64,000 bases of DNA from Bacteroidales bacterium (lineage in GTDB: Bacteria > Bacteroidota > Bacteroidia > Bacteroidales > UBA932), in assembly GCA_022647615.1 (NCBI GenBank), contig JALCKZ010000001.1:422178-486177 (forward strand), written 5' to 3'. The notes beneath the pieces were generated by a model. The model was not told the DNA's origin, did no database searches, and was given only the letters and a program-made list of their open reading frames with translations. This document shows positions 1 to 8,170 of this stretch, piece after piece. Every line of letters begins with the position of its first letter. Position 1 is the first letter of the stretch. The position numbers and the translations under genes were made by a program.

Positions 1-20
1 GTCAAAAATAATTTTTTCAT
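1..20 (-). CDS. Possible 5' end of a further minus-strand gene (partial)
   Basis: An ATG at position 20 reads leftward as MKKLFL and then leaves the window. The lysine-rich start followed by hydrophobic residues would suit a signal peptide. It lies just past the terminator behind rpsC, so it would be a separate transcription unit. Only six codons are visible and no product can be named. Confidence 0.3.
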
Positions 21-70
21 ATTTATAGTCTCTTTTTAGTTATCATGAAAGTTGCGATGCGGAACTTTTT

Positions 71-110
71 GCAAATAAAAAGCCTCGCGATAGAAAATCC
101 ATCGCGAGGC
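71..110 (-). terminator. Intrinsic terminator after rpsC
   Basis: On the minus strand a perfect 10-bp stem (GCCTCGCGAT paired with ATCGCGAGGC, loop 9 nt, stem arms 82-91 and 101-110) is followed by TTTTTATTTG. It begins 28 nt after the rpsC stop codon. A strong terminator here shows that the S10 operon ends at rpsC and does not run on into rplP. Confidence 0.9.
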
Positions 111-137
111 AAAATTACTAAATCAAATTGCTGATTG

Positions 138-968
138 TTATGCTTCCGGTCTTGGAGCTCTTGGCGCTCTTGGAGTTCTTGGTCTGTCGCCTCTCTCGCC
201 TCTGTCATTTCTGTCTCCGCGAGGTCTGCGATCTCCTCTGTCTCCGCGAGGACCTCTTCCCCTGCGGTCGTCTCCGCCGCGTCCGCCGGCGTTACGTGCT
301 CTGTCATTAGCACTTACACCTGCGTTAGGAGAAAGATCTTTCTTTCCGTAAACTTCACCGTTGCAAACCCATACTTTAATTCCAAGCAGGCCGACCTTTG
401 TGTTTGCCTCTGCAAGCGCATAGTCAATATCTGCACGGAAAGTATGAAGAGGAGTTCTTCCCTCTTTGAACATCTCAGTTCTGGCCATTTCAGCACCGCC
501 AAGACGTCCGCTGATAAGAACCTTAATTCCCTCAGCACCAAGTCTCATGGTGGTTGCAACAGCCATCTTGATTGCTCTTCTGTAAGAAACTCTTCCCTCT
601 ACCTGACGGGCAATACTGTTTGCAATAATGTTTGCATCAATCTCCGGATGCTTAACTTCAAAAATATTGATTTGAACTTCCTTATTGGAAATCTTCTTCA
701 ACTCTTCTTTTAGTTTGTCAACTTCCGCACCGCCTTTGCCGATAATAACTCCCGGCTTTGCAGTATGAATTGTAACTGTTATCAGCTTAAGAGTTCTCTC
801 AATAACAATCTTGGAAATGCTTGCGTTAGCCAATCTGGCTGTCAAGTACTTGCGGATTTTGTTATCTTCCAGAATCTTTGCAGCGTAATCATCGCCGCCA
901 TACCAGTTGGAATCCCAACCGCGGATAATTCCAAGTCTGTTGCTAATTGGATTTGTTTTCTGTCCCAT
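138..968 (-). CDS. rpsC: 30S ribosomal protein S3 with Arg/Gly/Asp-rich tail
   Basis: S3 binds the head of the 30S subunit near the mRNA entry channel. The start (MGQKTNP) is typical, and the KH-type motif GKGG is visible near residue 78. The protein has 276 residues, against about 233 in E. coli. The excess is a tail of roughly 55 residues rich in Arg, Gly, Asp and Pro, with repeated PRGDR and RAPRAPR units, which looks disordered and positively charged. It is the last gene of the rplC-rpsC operon and follows rplV after one base, so translation is probably coupled. The family call is certain. The role of the tail is unknown; extra rRNA contact is only an inference. Confidence 0.97.
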   Translation of the reverse strand: MGQKTNPISNRLGIIRGWDSNWYGGDDYAAKILEDNKIRKYLTARLANASISKIVIERTLKLITVTIHTAKPGVIIGKGGAEVDKLKEELKKISNKEVQINIFEVKHPEIDANIIANSIARQVEGRVSYRRAIKMAVATTMRLGAEGIKVLISGRLGGAEMARTEMFKEGRTPLHTFRADIDYALAEANTKVGLLGIKVWVCNGEVYGKKDLSPNAGVSANDRARNAGGRGGDDRRGRGPRGDRGDRRPRGDRNDRGERGDRPRTPRAPRAPRPEA

Positions 969-969
969 A

Positions 970-1506
970 TTACTTTTCCTCCGCTTTTACTGCAGCTTTT
1001 TTAGCAGCCGGTTTTTTAGCTGCTGTCTTAGCTGCCGGCTTTGCAACCGGTTTTGCTGCAGGTTTTGGTGCAGCGGTCTTGTTAACTTTTTCTACTGTCT
1101 CTTTAACAGCTTTTTTATCAAGAATGATAGTAACGTGATTTGAACGTTTCCTAACTCTTGCAGCTCTGCCCTGAGGAGCAGTTCTGATTCTCTTAAGCGT
1201 ACGTCCTTGTCCAACCGTAATAGATTTGACAACTACGTTGCCGTTATCAAGCTCTTTTCTATCCGCCTCATTCTTGCTCTCCCAATTTGTAATTGCACTC
1301 TTAAGGAGTTTGGCAAGTCTTGCGGAAGCCTCTTTCTTTGAATACTTTAGAAGATCCAGAGCTCTGTTGACTTCAACGCCTCTGATAGTATCTGCTACAT
1401 AGCGCATTTTGCGGGGAGAAGTAGGTACATCATTTAACTTTGCAACGGCAGTCTCTGCTTTTATAGCTTTCTGGCGCTCGGCCATTAGTCTTTTTCTTTT
1501 TCCCAT
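970..1506 (-). CDS. rplV: 50S ribosomal protein L22 with Lys/Ala/Pro tail
   Basis: L22 lines the nascent-peptide exit tunnel. The conserved core ([14 protein letters not shown] near residue 30; [13 protein letters not shown] near residue 100) is intact. The protein has 178 residues, whereas the usual length is about 110-140. From about residue 137 it runs into a low-complexity tail of Ala, Lys and Pro built from KPAAK-like repeats. It lies between rpsS (23 nt upstream) and rpsC (1 nt downstream). The tail resembles a histone H1-like or linker sequence in composition and is probably disordered. The identification is secure. Confidence 0.96.
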   Translation of the reverse strand: MGKRKRLMAERQKAIKAETAVAKLNDVPTSPRKMRYVADTIRGVEVNRALDLLKYSKKEASARLAKLLKSAITNWESKNEADRKELDNGNVVVKSITVGQGRTLKRIRTAPQGRAARVRKRSNHVTIILDKKAVKETVEKVNKTAAPKPAAKPVAKPAAKTAAKKPAAKKAAVKAEEK

Positions 1507-1529
1507 CGTAATGTCTTTTTAATCATTAA

Positions 1530-1913
1530 TTACTTAGCGGCGGGTTTTGCTGCGGGTGCTGCTGCGGCCGGCTTAGCTGCTGCCGCTGGTGCTGCGCCTG
1601 GAGCTGCCTTTACTGCAGTTCCCGATGGTGCTGCTGCTGCGGCTTCCTCATTGTGATTACCGCTATGTCCTCTGAATGTGCGAGTTGGAGCAAATTCACC
1701 AAGCTTGTGACCTACCATATTTTCTGTAACGTAAACGGGAATAAACTTGTTTCCGTTATGAACGGCTACTGTATGACCTACGAAATCCGGAGAAATCATA
1801 CTAGATCTTGACCATGTTTTTACAACCTCTTTCTTGTTAGATTTATTCATAGCAAGAATTCTCTTTTCTAGAGAGGCCTCAATGTATGGACCTTTTTTAA
1901 TTGAACGACTCAT
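1530..1913 (-). CDS. rpsS: 30S ribosomal protein S19 with Ala/Pro tail
   Basis: S19 forms a head complex with S13 and contacts the A-site tRNA region. The core ([10 protein letters not shown] start; [32 protein letters not shown]) is canonical. E. coli S19 has 92 residues; this protein has 127, because after about residue 90 it continues as an Ala/Pro/Lys-rich stretch ([14 protein letters not shown], then [10 protein letters not shown]). It follows rplB by 23 nt. Together with the tails on L22 and S3, three neighbouring genes in the operon carry unrelated low-complexity C-termini. Confidence 0.96.
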   Translation of the reverse strand: MSRSIKKGPYIEASLEKRILAMNKSNKKEVVKTWSRSSMISPDFVGHTVAVHNGNKFIPVYVTENMVGHKLGEFAPTRTFRGHSGNHNEEAAAAAPSGTAVKAAPGAAPAAAAKPAAAAPAAKPAAK

Positions 1914-1936
1914 AATCTCTAATCAGTTTTATTCCG

Positions 1937-2761
1937 TTACTTTTTCCTTCTTTCAATAATAAACTTCTTAGAAGTCTTCTTAGGATTCCTTGTCTTGTAA
2001 CCCTTTGCAGGAATGCCCTTTCTACTTCTAGGATGTCCTCCTGAGGCACGTCCTTCACCACCACCCATAGGGTGATCAACTGGGTTCATAACAACGCCTC
2101 TGTTTCTTGGTCTAACTCCAAGCCATCTCTTGCGTCCCGCTTTACCGTGAGACTCCAGGTTATGGTCAGGATTTGAAACTATACCAACTGTAGCTCTGCA
2201 AGTTACAAGTACCATTCTTGTCTCGCCTGAAGGCAATTTAAGAACTGCATGGTTACCTTCTCTTGCAATTATCTGAGCATAACAACCTGCGCTGCGTGCC
2301 ATAGCACCTCCCTGTCCGGGGATAAGCTCAATGTTGTGAAGCATAGTTCCAAGAGGAACTTCAGAAAGAAGTACTGTATTGCCAACCTCAGGTGCAACGC
2401 CGGGACCGGAAGCAATCTTCTGCCCAACCTTCAAACCCTTTGGAGCAATAATGTAACGTTTCTCTCCATCTTCATAAACCACAAGCGCAATTCTTGCACT
2501 GCGGTTTGGATCATATTCAATTGTTTTGACGGTTGCCTTGTAGTTATCCTTGTTTCTAAGGAAGTCTACAATACGATACATTTGTTTATGTCCGCCGCCA
2601 ATATAGCGCATTGTCATCTTACCCTCATTGTTACGGCCGCCTGTGCTCTTTTTAGGAGCAAGCAGAGACTTATCCGGAACGTGGCAAGTGATTTCATCAA
2701 ATGCGCTGATTATCTTATTTCTAGTACCGGGTGTTACCGGTTTAAATTTACGTACTGCCAT
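1937..2761 (-). CDS. rplB: 50S ribosomal protein L2
   Basis: L2 is a primary 23S rRNA binder close to the peptidyl transferase centre. The 274-residue length is normal. The peptidyl-transferase-proximal segment [15 protein letters not shown], with the conserved His of the PVDHPMGG motif, is intact near residue 225, and the C-terminus is strongly basic ([13 protein letters not shown]). It sits 2 nt after rplW in the usual S10 order. Nothing in it is unusual. Confidence 0.98.
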   Translation of the reverse strand: MAVRKFKPVTPGTRNKIISAFDEITCHVPDKSLLAPKKSTGGRNNEGKMTMRYIGGGHKQMYRIVDFLRNKDNYKATVKTIEYDPNRSARIALVVYEDGEKRYIIAPKGLKVGQKIASGPGVAPEVGNTVLLSEVPLGTMLHNIELIPGQGGAMARSAGCYAQIIAREGNHAVLKLPSGETRMVLVTCRATVGIVSNPDHNLESHGKAGRKRWLGVRPRNRGVVMNPVDHPMGGGEGRASGGHPRSRKGIPAKGYKTRNPKKTSKKFIIERRKK

Positions 2762-2763
2762 CT

Positions 2764-3054
2764 CTAAATGTTGCTATAGAAATCAATCTTATCCTCACCG
2801 GCAAGAGTTACATAAGCTTTCTTGTACTTATTTGCTCTGCCTGATAATAGACCCGCCTTTGTATAGCGGCTCTTTGCCTTTCCATGGTAATTAACTGTAT
2901 TAACTTCTTTTACAGTTACACCGTATCTCTCTTCAACAGCTTTTCTAATTTCAATCTTGTTAGCGCTGCTGTCTACTATGAAACCATAACGGCTCAACTT
3001 ATCTCCCTGTGCCGTCATCTTTTCCGTTACTATCGGCTTTACTAAAATTCCCAT
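2764..3054 (-). CDS. rplW: 50S ribosomal protein L23
   Basis: L23 sits at the exit of the nascent-peptide tunnel and is the docking site for trigger factor and SRP. The protein has 96 residues, the normal bacterial length. It shows the family start ([12 protein letters not shown]), the central [16 protein letters not shown] segment and the basic loop around [10 protein letters not shown]. It follows rplD by 13 nt in the standard gene order. Confidence 0.97.
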   Translation of the reverse strand: MGILVKPIVTEKMTAQGDKLSRYGFIVDSSANKIEIRKAVEERYGVTVKEVNTVNYHGKAKSRYTKAGLLSGRANKYKKAYVTLAGEDKIDFYSNI

Positions 3055-3067
3055 AATTGCTTAGATA

Positions 3068-3697
3068 TTAACGTTTGTATTCTGCTTTAAGAGAATTTTG
3101 CGCACCGTCAACAAATACAACTGAATATGCACGCATGATATCGTACGTATTAATAGTATTAGGTGTAGCAACTTTTACATTCTCCAAATTGCGGGAAGAC
3201 AAGCTTATGTTATCTGATGACTCCGGAACTACAAAAAGAACTCTGCGAGGATTAACTTTAAGATCTTTAATCATCTGCACAAACTCTTTTGTCTTAGGAG
3301 CTTCCATAGTGAATGGCTCAACAACTGTGATAGCAGACTCTTTTGCTTTGTAAGATAAAGCTGAGAAACGTGCAAGTTGTTTAACCTTCTTATTCAACTT
3401 AAAATCATAGTCTCTAGGATTTGGACCGTGAGCCCTTCCTCCGCCGACATAGATGTTAGACTTAATGGAACCGTGACGTGCGCCGCCGCTTCCTTTTTGT
3501 CTTAGAATTTTCTTTGTGCTGAATGCAACCTCGCTTCTGTCTTTAGTCTTGCTTGTACCTTGTCTGCGATCAGCCAAGTACTGCTTAACATCCAGATAAA
3601 TAGCATGATCGTTTGGCTCAATTCCAAACACTGCATCATCCAGCGTTACCTTCTTTCCGGTATCTGTTCCGTCTTTTTTCAATAATGCTAATTCCAT
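3068..3697 (-). CDS. rplD: 50S ribosomal protein L4
   Basis: L4 reaches into the exit tunnel and in many bacteria represses its own operon. I place the start at the ATG giving MELALLKKDG, four bases after the rplC stop. An upstream GTG-type start would overlap rplC and adds residues not seen in the family. A GGAGGG stretch overlapping the end of rplC lies about 9 nt before this ATG, a Shine-Dalgarno-like site that is uncommon in Bacteroidota. The tunnel-loop region (TKKILRQKGSGGARHGS) is conserved. The length, about 209 residues, is normal. Confidence 0.96.
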   Translation of the reverse strand: MELALLKKDGTDTGKKVTLDDAVFGIEPNDHAIYLDVKQYLADRRQGTSKTKDRSEVAFSTKKILRQKGSGGARHGSIKSNIYVGGGRAHGPNPRDYDFKLNKKVKQLARFSALSYKAKESAITVVEPFTMEAPKTKEFVQMIKDLKVNPRRVLFVVPESSDNISLSSRNLENVKVATPNTINTYDIMRAYSVVFVDGAQNSLKAEYKR

Positions 3698-3701
3698 AGG
3701 A

Positions 3702-4328
3702 CTAACCCTCCACAATTACATAAGAACCGGAAGCTCCCGGTATAGAACCTTTAACCAATAGCAGATTGTTTTCAGGAATGACTTTGATGACTTTAAGATT
3801 CAAAATCTTAACTCTGTCTCCGCCCATGTGTCCTGCCAATCTCTTACCTTTGAACACTCTAGAAGGCCAAGAAGATGCGCCCATAGAACCGGGTGCTCTT
3901 AACCTGTCGTCCTGGCCATGTGTCTGGCCGCCGACTCCTGCAAATCCATGACGTTTTACAACGCCCTGGAAGCCTTTACCTTTAGAAATTCCGGTAACAT
4001 CAACCCAAGTATCAGCATCTTTGAAAACGTCTGATACATTGATAGAATCACCTAGCTTAAGCTCCTTTGAGTAATCATTCTCAAACTCAACAAGCTTACG
4101 CTTAGGAGTGGTATTTGCCTTTTTAAAGTGTCCCATAAGAGGGGCGCTGGTGTGTTTCTCTTTTTTCTCGTCATAGGCAAGTTGTACAGCGCAATAACCA
4201 TCTTTTTCTTCTGTACGAATCTGCGTAACAACACACGGACCAGCTTCAATAACGGTGCAAGGAATATTCTTCCCGTCAGCACCGAAAACGGATGTCATTC
4301 CGATTTTTTTGCCAATTAATCCAGGCAT
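3702..4328 (-). CDS. rplC: 50S ribosomal protein L3
   Basis: L3 is an early-assembling 23S rRNA binder whose long loop approaches the peptidyl transferase centre. The protein has 208 residues, the usual length. The loop motif around [11 protein letters not shown] and the preceding [18 protein letters not shown] are intact. It is the first gene of the operon here. rpsJ, which normally precedes rplC, is absent and the next gene upstream is asnB. The leader is about 95 nt from the predicted start point to the ATG. Confidence 0.97.
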   Translation of the reverse strand: MPGLIGKKIGMTSVFGADGKNIPCTVIEAGPCVVTQIRTEEKDGYCAVQLAYDEKKEKHTSAPLMGHFKKANTTPKRKLVEFENDYSKELKLGDSINVSDVFKDADTWVDVTGISKGKGFQGVVKRHGFAGVGGQTHGQDDRLRAPGSMGASSWPSRVFKGKRLAGHMGGDRVKILNLKVIKVIPENNLLLVKGSIPGASGSYVIVEG

Positions 4329-4403
4329 TGGTTGTTAATTGTAATTAAATTAAACATAAGCCGCATAGCCACCTTACTCTATTGCAAATAGTTGGATACG
4401 GCT

Positions 4404-4424
4404 CCCTAGGAATTTTTCCAAGGG
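4404..4424 (-). other. Hairpin at the 5' end of the S10 leader
   Basis: The minus strand can fold CCCTTGGA with TCCTAGGG (one T-T mismatch, loop AAAAT) right at the predicted transcription start. A second weaker pairing (GCCG with CGGC) is possible across 4360-4402. Ribosomal operons often carry autoregulatory leaders, but I do not recognise this as a known L4-binding leader. Confidence 0.4.
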
Positions 4425-4428
4425 GGTG

Positions 4429-4459
4429 CAAAGGTAACATTATTTGCTGAAAAGGCAAA
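4429..4459 (-). promoter_or_regulatory. Promoter of the rplC-rpsC operon
   Basis: On the minus strand TTTG (4456-4459) is followed after exactly 19 nt by TACCTTTG (4429-4436). This matches the Bacteroides housekeeping promoter pattern TTTG / TANNTTTG at every position. The predicted start point near 4424 gives a leader of about 95 nt. Confidence 0.85.
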
Positions 4460-4470
4460 TTTTTTTGTAG

Positions 4471-4509
4471 AAAAGCCTGTTAATCACATTAACAAGCATC
4501 ACGACAGGC
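4471..4509 (-). terminator. Probable terminator after asnB
   Basis: Minus-strand GCCTGT (4504-4509) can pair with ACAGGC (4475-4480), enclosing an inner perfect TGTTAAT-gtg-ATTAACA hairpin, and is followed by TTTTCTAC. It lies about 20 nt after the asnB stop and just before the S10 promoter, so it would separate the two units. Confidence 0.6.
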
Positions 4510-4530
4510 CTTGCATGTGTCCAGGAAGGG

Positions 4531-6261
4531 TTATTTTGCTTGGCCGTGTATGGACATTGCCCTCCCGCTTGGCTCATTCATGTTTTTGAAGGATGCGTCC
4601 CAGGCCAGCGCCTCAGCGGTACTGCAAGCAACTGACGGTACGGAAGGGACGGTCTTTGCGGCCGTCTGAGAAGGGAAGCACTCCTCAAAGATACTCCTAT
4701 AATAGTATTCCTCTTTGTTGCGCGGAGGATTTATTGGGAACCTTTGGGCGGCTCTGTTCATCTCTGCATCGGTCACCGCTTTTGAAGTGACATCCTTCAG
4801 AGTATCTATCCAGCTGTAACCAACTCCGTCTGAAAATTGCTCTTTCTGTCTCCACGCAATTTCCTCCGGCAACATATCCTCAAACGCCTTCCTCAAAATC
4901 CACTTCTCCATTCCCGGATTTTTTACACTGTCGAGACCTTTAATATATTTCGCATTCCCGTTTTGCTCATTCACCACCATTTTCAAACGAGGGTTCAAAC
5001 TCATTGCAACGTCCATGAATTCTTTGTCCAAAAAAGGAACACGTCCCTCTACTCCCCAGGCACACAACGATTTATTAGCACGCAGGCAGTCATACAAATG
5101 AAGGCGGGAAATTTTTCTGATGCACTCTTCATGAAATTCTTTTGGACCCGGCGCCTTGTGGAAATAAAGGTATCCGCCGAAAATTTCATCAGAGCCCTCT
5201 CCGCTAAGTACCATTTTTATACCCATGGATTTTATTACACGGGCAAGCAAATACATTGGAGTTGAGGCTCTTACTGTAGTAACATCATAAGTTTCTATGT
5301 GGTAGATGACATCTCTTAAAGCATCAAGGCCCTCTTGAATTGTATAATTAATTTCATGATGAACTGTTCCAATATAGTCTGCAACTTTCTTAGCAGCAGC
5401 CAAATCGGGAGCTCCCTTAAGTCCAATCGCAAAGGAGTGAAGCTGAGGCCACCACGCCTCTTGCGCATCTCCGGTTTCCACTCTTCTTGCAGAAAATTTC
5501 TTTGCAATTGCAGATATTATGGAACTATCTAATCCTCCCGACAGAAGTACGCCGTAAGGGACATCAGACATCAGCTGTCTTTTTACAGCGCTCTCCAGGG
5601 AGACCCTGAGCTGCTTTGCAGCCTGCTCAACATCAAGTGGTTGAGACTTTACCGCATCATAATTTGTCCACTCTCTGCTATACCACTTTGTCATCTTTTT
5701 ATCCTTGCTGCAGAAATAATACCCCGGCAAAAAAGATTCAATTGATGAACAAACTCCTTCAAGCGCCTTTAACTCAGAGGCTACATAAAATTGCCCTGCG
5801 TTGTCATAACCCATATATAAAGGAATGACACCAATCGGGTCCCTTGCAATCAGGTATAAATCTTTTTCAGAATCATACAGCGCAAAGGCAAAAATTCCGC
5901 TGAGATCATTCAAAAAATTTACTCCTTTTTCTCTGTACAGCGCAAGGATAACTTCACAATCTGAGTTTGTAAGAAATTCATATTTCCCCTCATATTTCTT
6001 TCTGATTTCCTGGTGGTTATAAATTTCTCCATTTACGGCAAGAGCAACTTTTCCATCCTTTGTAAGCAGCGGCTGCTTCCCGCTCTGAGGGTCAATGATG
6101 GATAATCTTTCATGAGAAAGAATGCACTTTTTGCTGCAGTAAATTCCGGACCAGTCCGGACCGCGGTGCCTTATTTTTTTGGACATTTTGAGGGTTTGCT
6201 CTCTTAATTTATCACCCTCCTTAACTTGGTCTATATCAAAGACTCCTACAAATCCGCACAT
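4531..6261 (-). CDS. asnB: Asparagine synthase B (glutamine-hydrolysing)
   Basis: The enzyme makes asparagine from aspartate, ATP and glutamine in the cytoplasm. The N-terminal class II glutaminase domain begins with Cys2 as nucleophile (MCGFVG) and contains RHRGPD. The synthetase domain carries the PP-loop LSGGLDSS at residues 240-247. The protein has 576 residues, against about 554 in E. coli. The last 45 or so residues are Ala/Ser-rich and lie beyond the conserved fold. A copy of the iterated 9-mer falls exactly on the LSG codons. The gene stands alone, between a terminator on its upstream side and one on its downstream side. Confidence 0.95.
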   Translation of the reverse strand: MCGFVGVFDIDQVKEGDKLREQTLKMSKKIRHRGPDWSGIYCSKKCILSHERLSIIDPQSGKQPLLTKDGKVALAVNGEIYNHQEIRKKYEGKYEFLTNSDCEVILALYREKGVNFLNDLSGIFAFALYDSEKDLYLIARDPIGVIPLYMGYDNAGQFYVASELKALEGVCSSIESFLPGYYFCSKDKKMTKWYSREWTNYDAVKSQPLDVEQAAKQLRVSLESAVKRQLMSDVPYGVLLSGGLDSSIISAIAKKFSARRVETGDAQEAWWPQLHSFAIGLKGAPDLAAAKKVADYIGTVHHEINYTIQEGLDALRDVIYHIETYDVTTVRASTPMYLLARVIKSMGIKMVLSGEGSDEIFGGYLYFHKAPGPKEFHEECIRKISRLHLYDCLRANKSLCAWGVEGRVPFLDKEFMDVAMSLNPRLKMVVNEQNGNAKYIKGLDSVKNPGMEKWILRKAFEDMLPEEIAWRQKEQFSDGVGYSWIDTLKDVTSKAVTDAEMNRAAQRFPINPPRNKEEYYYRSIFEECFPSQTAAKTVPSVPSVACSTAEALAWDASFKNMNEPSGRAMSIHGQAK

Positions 6262-6295
6262 AGTATTTAGACTTTAATGGTTACAGTTTGAAAGG

Positions 6296-6303
6296 CGAAG
6301 TTA
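6296..6303 (-). promoter_or_regulatory. Possible -7 element of asnB
   Basis: Minus strand TAACTTCG fits TANNTTTG with one mismatch and lies 35 nt before the asnB ATG. A TTTG occurs 17 nt further upstream, slightly closer than the usual 19 nt. Confidence 0.4.
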
Positions 6304-6320
6304 CTAAATACAATCGGGCG

Positions 6321-6359
6321 CAAAAAAGCTCCCGACGGAAAATTAATCTGTCGGGAGCT
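6321..6359 (-). terminator. Terminator after the GGGtGRT gene, built from an inverted 9-mer pair
   Basis: A perfect 10-bp stem (AGCTCCCGAC with GTCGGGAGCT, arms 6327-6336 and 6350-6359, loop 13 nt) is followed on the minus strand by TTTTTTG. One arm contains an exact CTGTCGGGA and the other a one-mismatch copy, so the iterated genomic word doubles as terminator material. Confidence 0.9.
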
Positions 6360-6394
6360 AAATATTAACAAATTGTTTCTTCTGAGCAGCAGGC

Positions 6395-7405
6395 CTATTT
6401 GCTAAGGGCAGTTGCAACATCAACTGCAACAGCAACGGTAGCGCCTACCATTGGGTTGTTACCCATGCCAAGGAAGCCCATCATCTCTACGTGAGCAGGA
6501 ACTGAAGAAGAACCTGCAAACTGAGCGTCGCTGTGCATGCGGCCCATAGTGTCTGTCATTCCGTAACTTGCGGGACCGGCAGCCATGTTATCAGGATGCA
6601 AAGTCCTGCCTGTACCGCCGCCGCTGGCTACTGAGAAATATTTCTTTCCTTTCTCTACGCACTCTTTCTTATATGTGCCTGCAACCGGATGCTGGAATCT
6701 TGTAGGATTTGTAGAATTACCTGTAATTGAAACATCTACACCCTCTTTCCACATAATTGCAACTCCCTCTCTAACATCATCTGCACCGTAGCATCTAACC
6801 TTTGAACGATTGCCATCAGAATATTTAATCTCTCTAACTACCTTAAGTTCAGAGGTAAAATAATTGAATTCTGTCTGAACATAAGTGAAGCCGTTGATTC
6901 TGGAAATAATTTGAGCGGCATCTTTTCCAAGTCCGTTAAGAATGCAATGAAGAGGTTCCTTTCTAACTTTATTAGCTTTATCTGCAATTTTAATTGCACC
7001 CTCTGCTGCTGCAAAGCTCTCATGGCCAGCCAAGAAGCAGAAGCACTTTGTCTCCTCTCTTAACAAGCGCGCAGCAAGATTTCCGTGTCCAAGACCAACT
7101 TTTCTGTCATCAGCAACAGAACCCGGAATACAGAAAGACTGCAGACCAACTCCAATAGCCTCGGCAGCTTCCGGAGCACCCTTGCATCCTCTCTTTAAGG
7201 CAATTGCAGCTCCAACTACATAAGCCCATTTTGCATTTTCAAAGCAAATTGGCTGTGTCTCCTCAACTGTTTTGTAAGGATCCACACCATATTTATCGCA
7301 GATAGCATTTGCCTCCTCTATGTCTTTGATACCGTTGGCATTCAAAGCGGCAAGCACTTGCTTCATTCTGCGCTCCTGACTCTCAAAATTTACTTTTCTA
7401 ATCAT
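6395..7405 (-). CDS. GGGtGRT family protein of unknown function
   Basis: The protein has 336 residues and contains the name-giving motif GGGTGRT near residue 268, followed by a Gly/Ala/Met-rich C-terminus (YGMTDTMGRMHSD, GMGNNPMVG). I know the family from anaerobes, where it is regularly encoded beside a NifU-like protein. Its biochemical role has not been established to my knowledge. Here the NifU-like gene lies 12 nt upstream in the same direction, so the two are co-transcribed. No signal peptide or membrane segment is visible, suggesting a cytoplasmic protein. Several Cys residues (QPICFEN, SFCIPG, KCFCFLAG) could bind metal, which is inference only. Confidence 0.85.
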   Translation of the reverse strand: MIRKVNFESQERRMKQVLAALNANGIKDIEEANAICDKYGVDPYKTVEETQPICFENAKWAYVVGAAIALKRGCKGAPEAAEAIGVGLQSFCIPGSVADDRKVGLGHGNLAARLLREETKCFCFLAGHESFAAAEGAIKIADKANKVRKEPLHCILNGLGKDAAQIISRINGFTYVQTEFNYFTSELKVVREIKYSDGNRSKVRCYGADDVREGVAIMWKEGVDVSITGNSTNPTRFQHPVAGTYKKECVEKGKKYFSVASGGGTGRTLHPDNMAAGPASYGMTDTMGRMHSDAQFAGSSSVPAHVEMMGFLGMGNNPMVGATVAVAVDVATALSK

Positions 7406-7417
7406 AATCTCTCCTCC

Positions 7418-8119
7418 TTATTCTTTACGTGGATCTATGTATTTAACAGCTCCATCCTCTTTTGCAAAACGTCCGTGAGGAGTTGTCTCTTTCTTAAGCG
7501 CCTCATTGGCATCCATTCCCTTCTTAACATCCTCCATAAACTTGCCAAGATTAACTGTCTCATATCCTATGATTTCATCATTCTTATCAAGAGCTACCCT
7601 GTTAACATATCCCTCTGTAAGTTGCAGATACCTAGGACCTTTCTTTAAAGTACCATACATTGTGGCAACCTGGCTTGTAAGACCTTTGCCAAGATCCTCA
7701 AGACCTGCTCCAATTACAAGTCCGCCCTCTGAAAAAGCAGACTGGCTGCGACCGTAAACAATCTGCAAGAACAGCTCTCTCATTGCAGTGTTAATAGCAT
7801 CACAAACAAGGTCTGTATTTAAAGCTTCAAGTATTGTCTTTCCGCTAAGGATTTCCGCCGCCATTGCAGCAGAATGAGTCATACCGCTACATCCTATAGT
7901 CTCTATAAGCGCCTCTTGAATGACACCATCTTTAATATTAAGACTAAGCTTGCAGGCGCCCTGCTGAGGGGCACACCAGCCCACTCCGTGAGTCATGCCG
8001 GAGATATCCTTTATCTCCTTGGCTTTCACCCATTTTCCTTCCTCAGGTATAGGTGCGGGGCCATGGTTTGGACCCTTCTTTACAACACACATGTGTTCAA
8101 CTTCTGTAGAATAAATCAT
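7418..8119 (-). CDS. NifU-like iron-sulfur scaffold protein (partner of GGGtGRT)
   Basis: The 233-residue protein resembles the N-terminal scaffold domain of NifU/IscU. The three conserved cysteines appear as Cys49 (GWCAP), Cys77 (IGCSG) and Cys106 (LVCDAI), with an extra Cys56. The spacing suits assembly of a labile cluster. Unlike IscU it has an N-terminal extension (about 35 residues) and a longer C-terminus ending in VKYIDPRKE. No cysteine desulfurase is encoded nearby. The gene directly precedes the GGGtGRT gene. The reading is that it supplies a cluster to, or works with, that protein; this is inference from context. Confidence 0.8.
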   Translation of the reverse strand: MIYSTEVEHMCVVKKGPNHGPAPIPEEGKWVKAKEIKDISGMTHGVGWCAPQQGACKLSLNIKDGVIQEALIETIGCSGMTHSAAMAAEILSGKTILEALNTDLVCDAINTAMRELFLQIVYGRSQSAFSEGGLVIGAGLEDLGKGLTSQVATMYGTLKKGPRYLQLTEGYVNRVALDKNDEIIGYETVNLGKFMEDVKKGMDANEALKKETTPHGRFAKEDGAVKYIDPRKE

Positions 8120-8170
8120 CGTAATTTATTATTTGTTGTTATTGTTTCCTTTTAGAATCCCGACAGATTT

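Noticed and set aside
135..713. Long plus-strand open frame opposite rpsC
   Set aside because: It is the antisense shadow of a certain ribosomal gene; the protein has no recognisable features and its sequence follows the repeats of the S3 tail.
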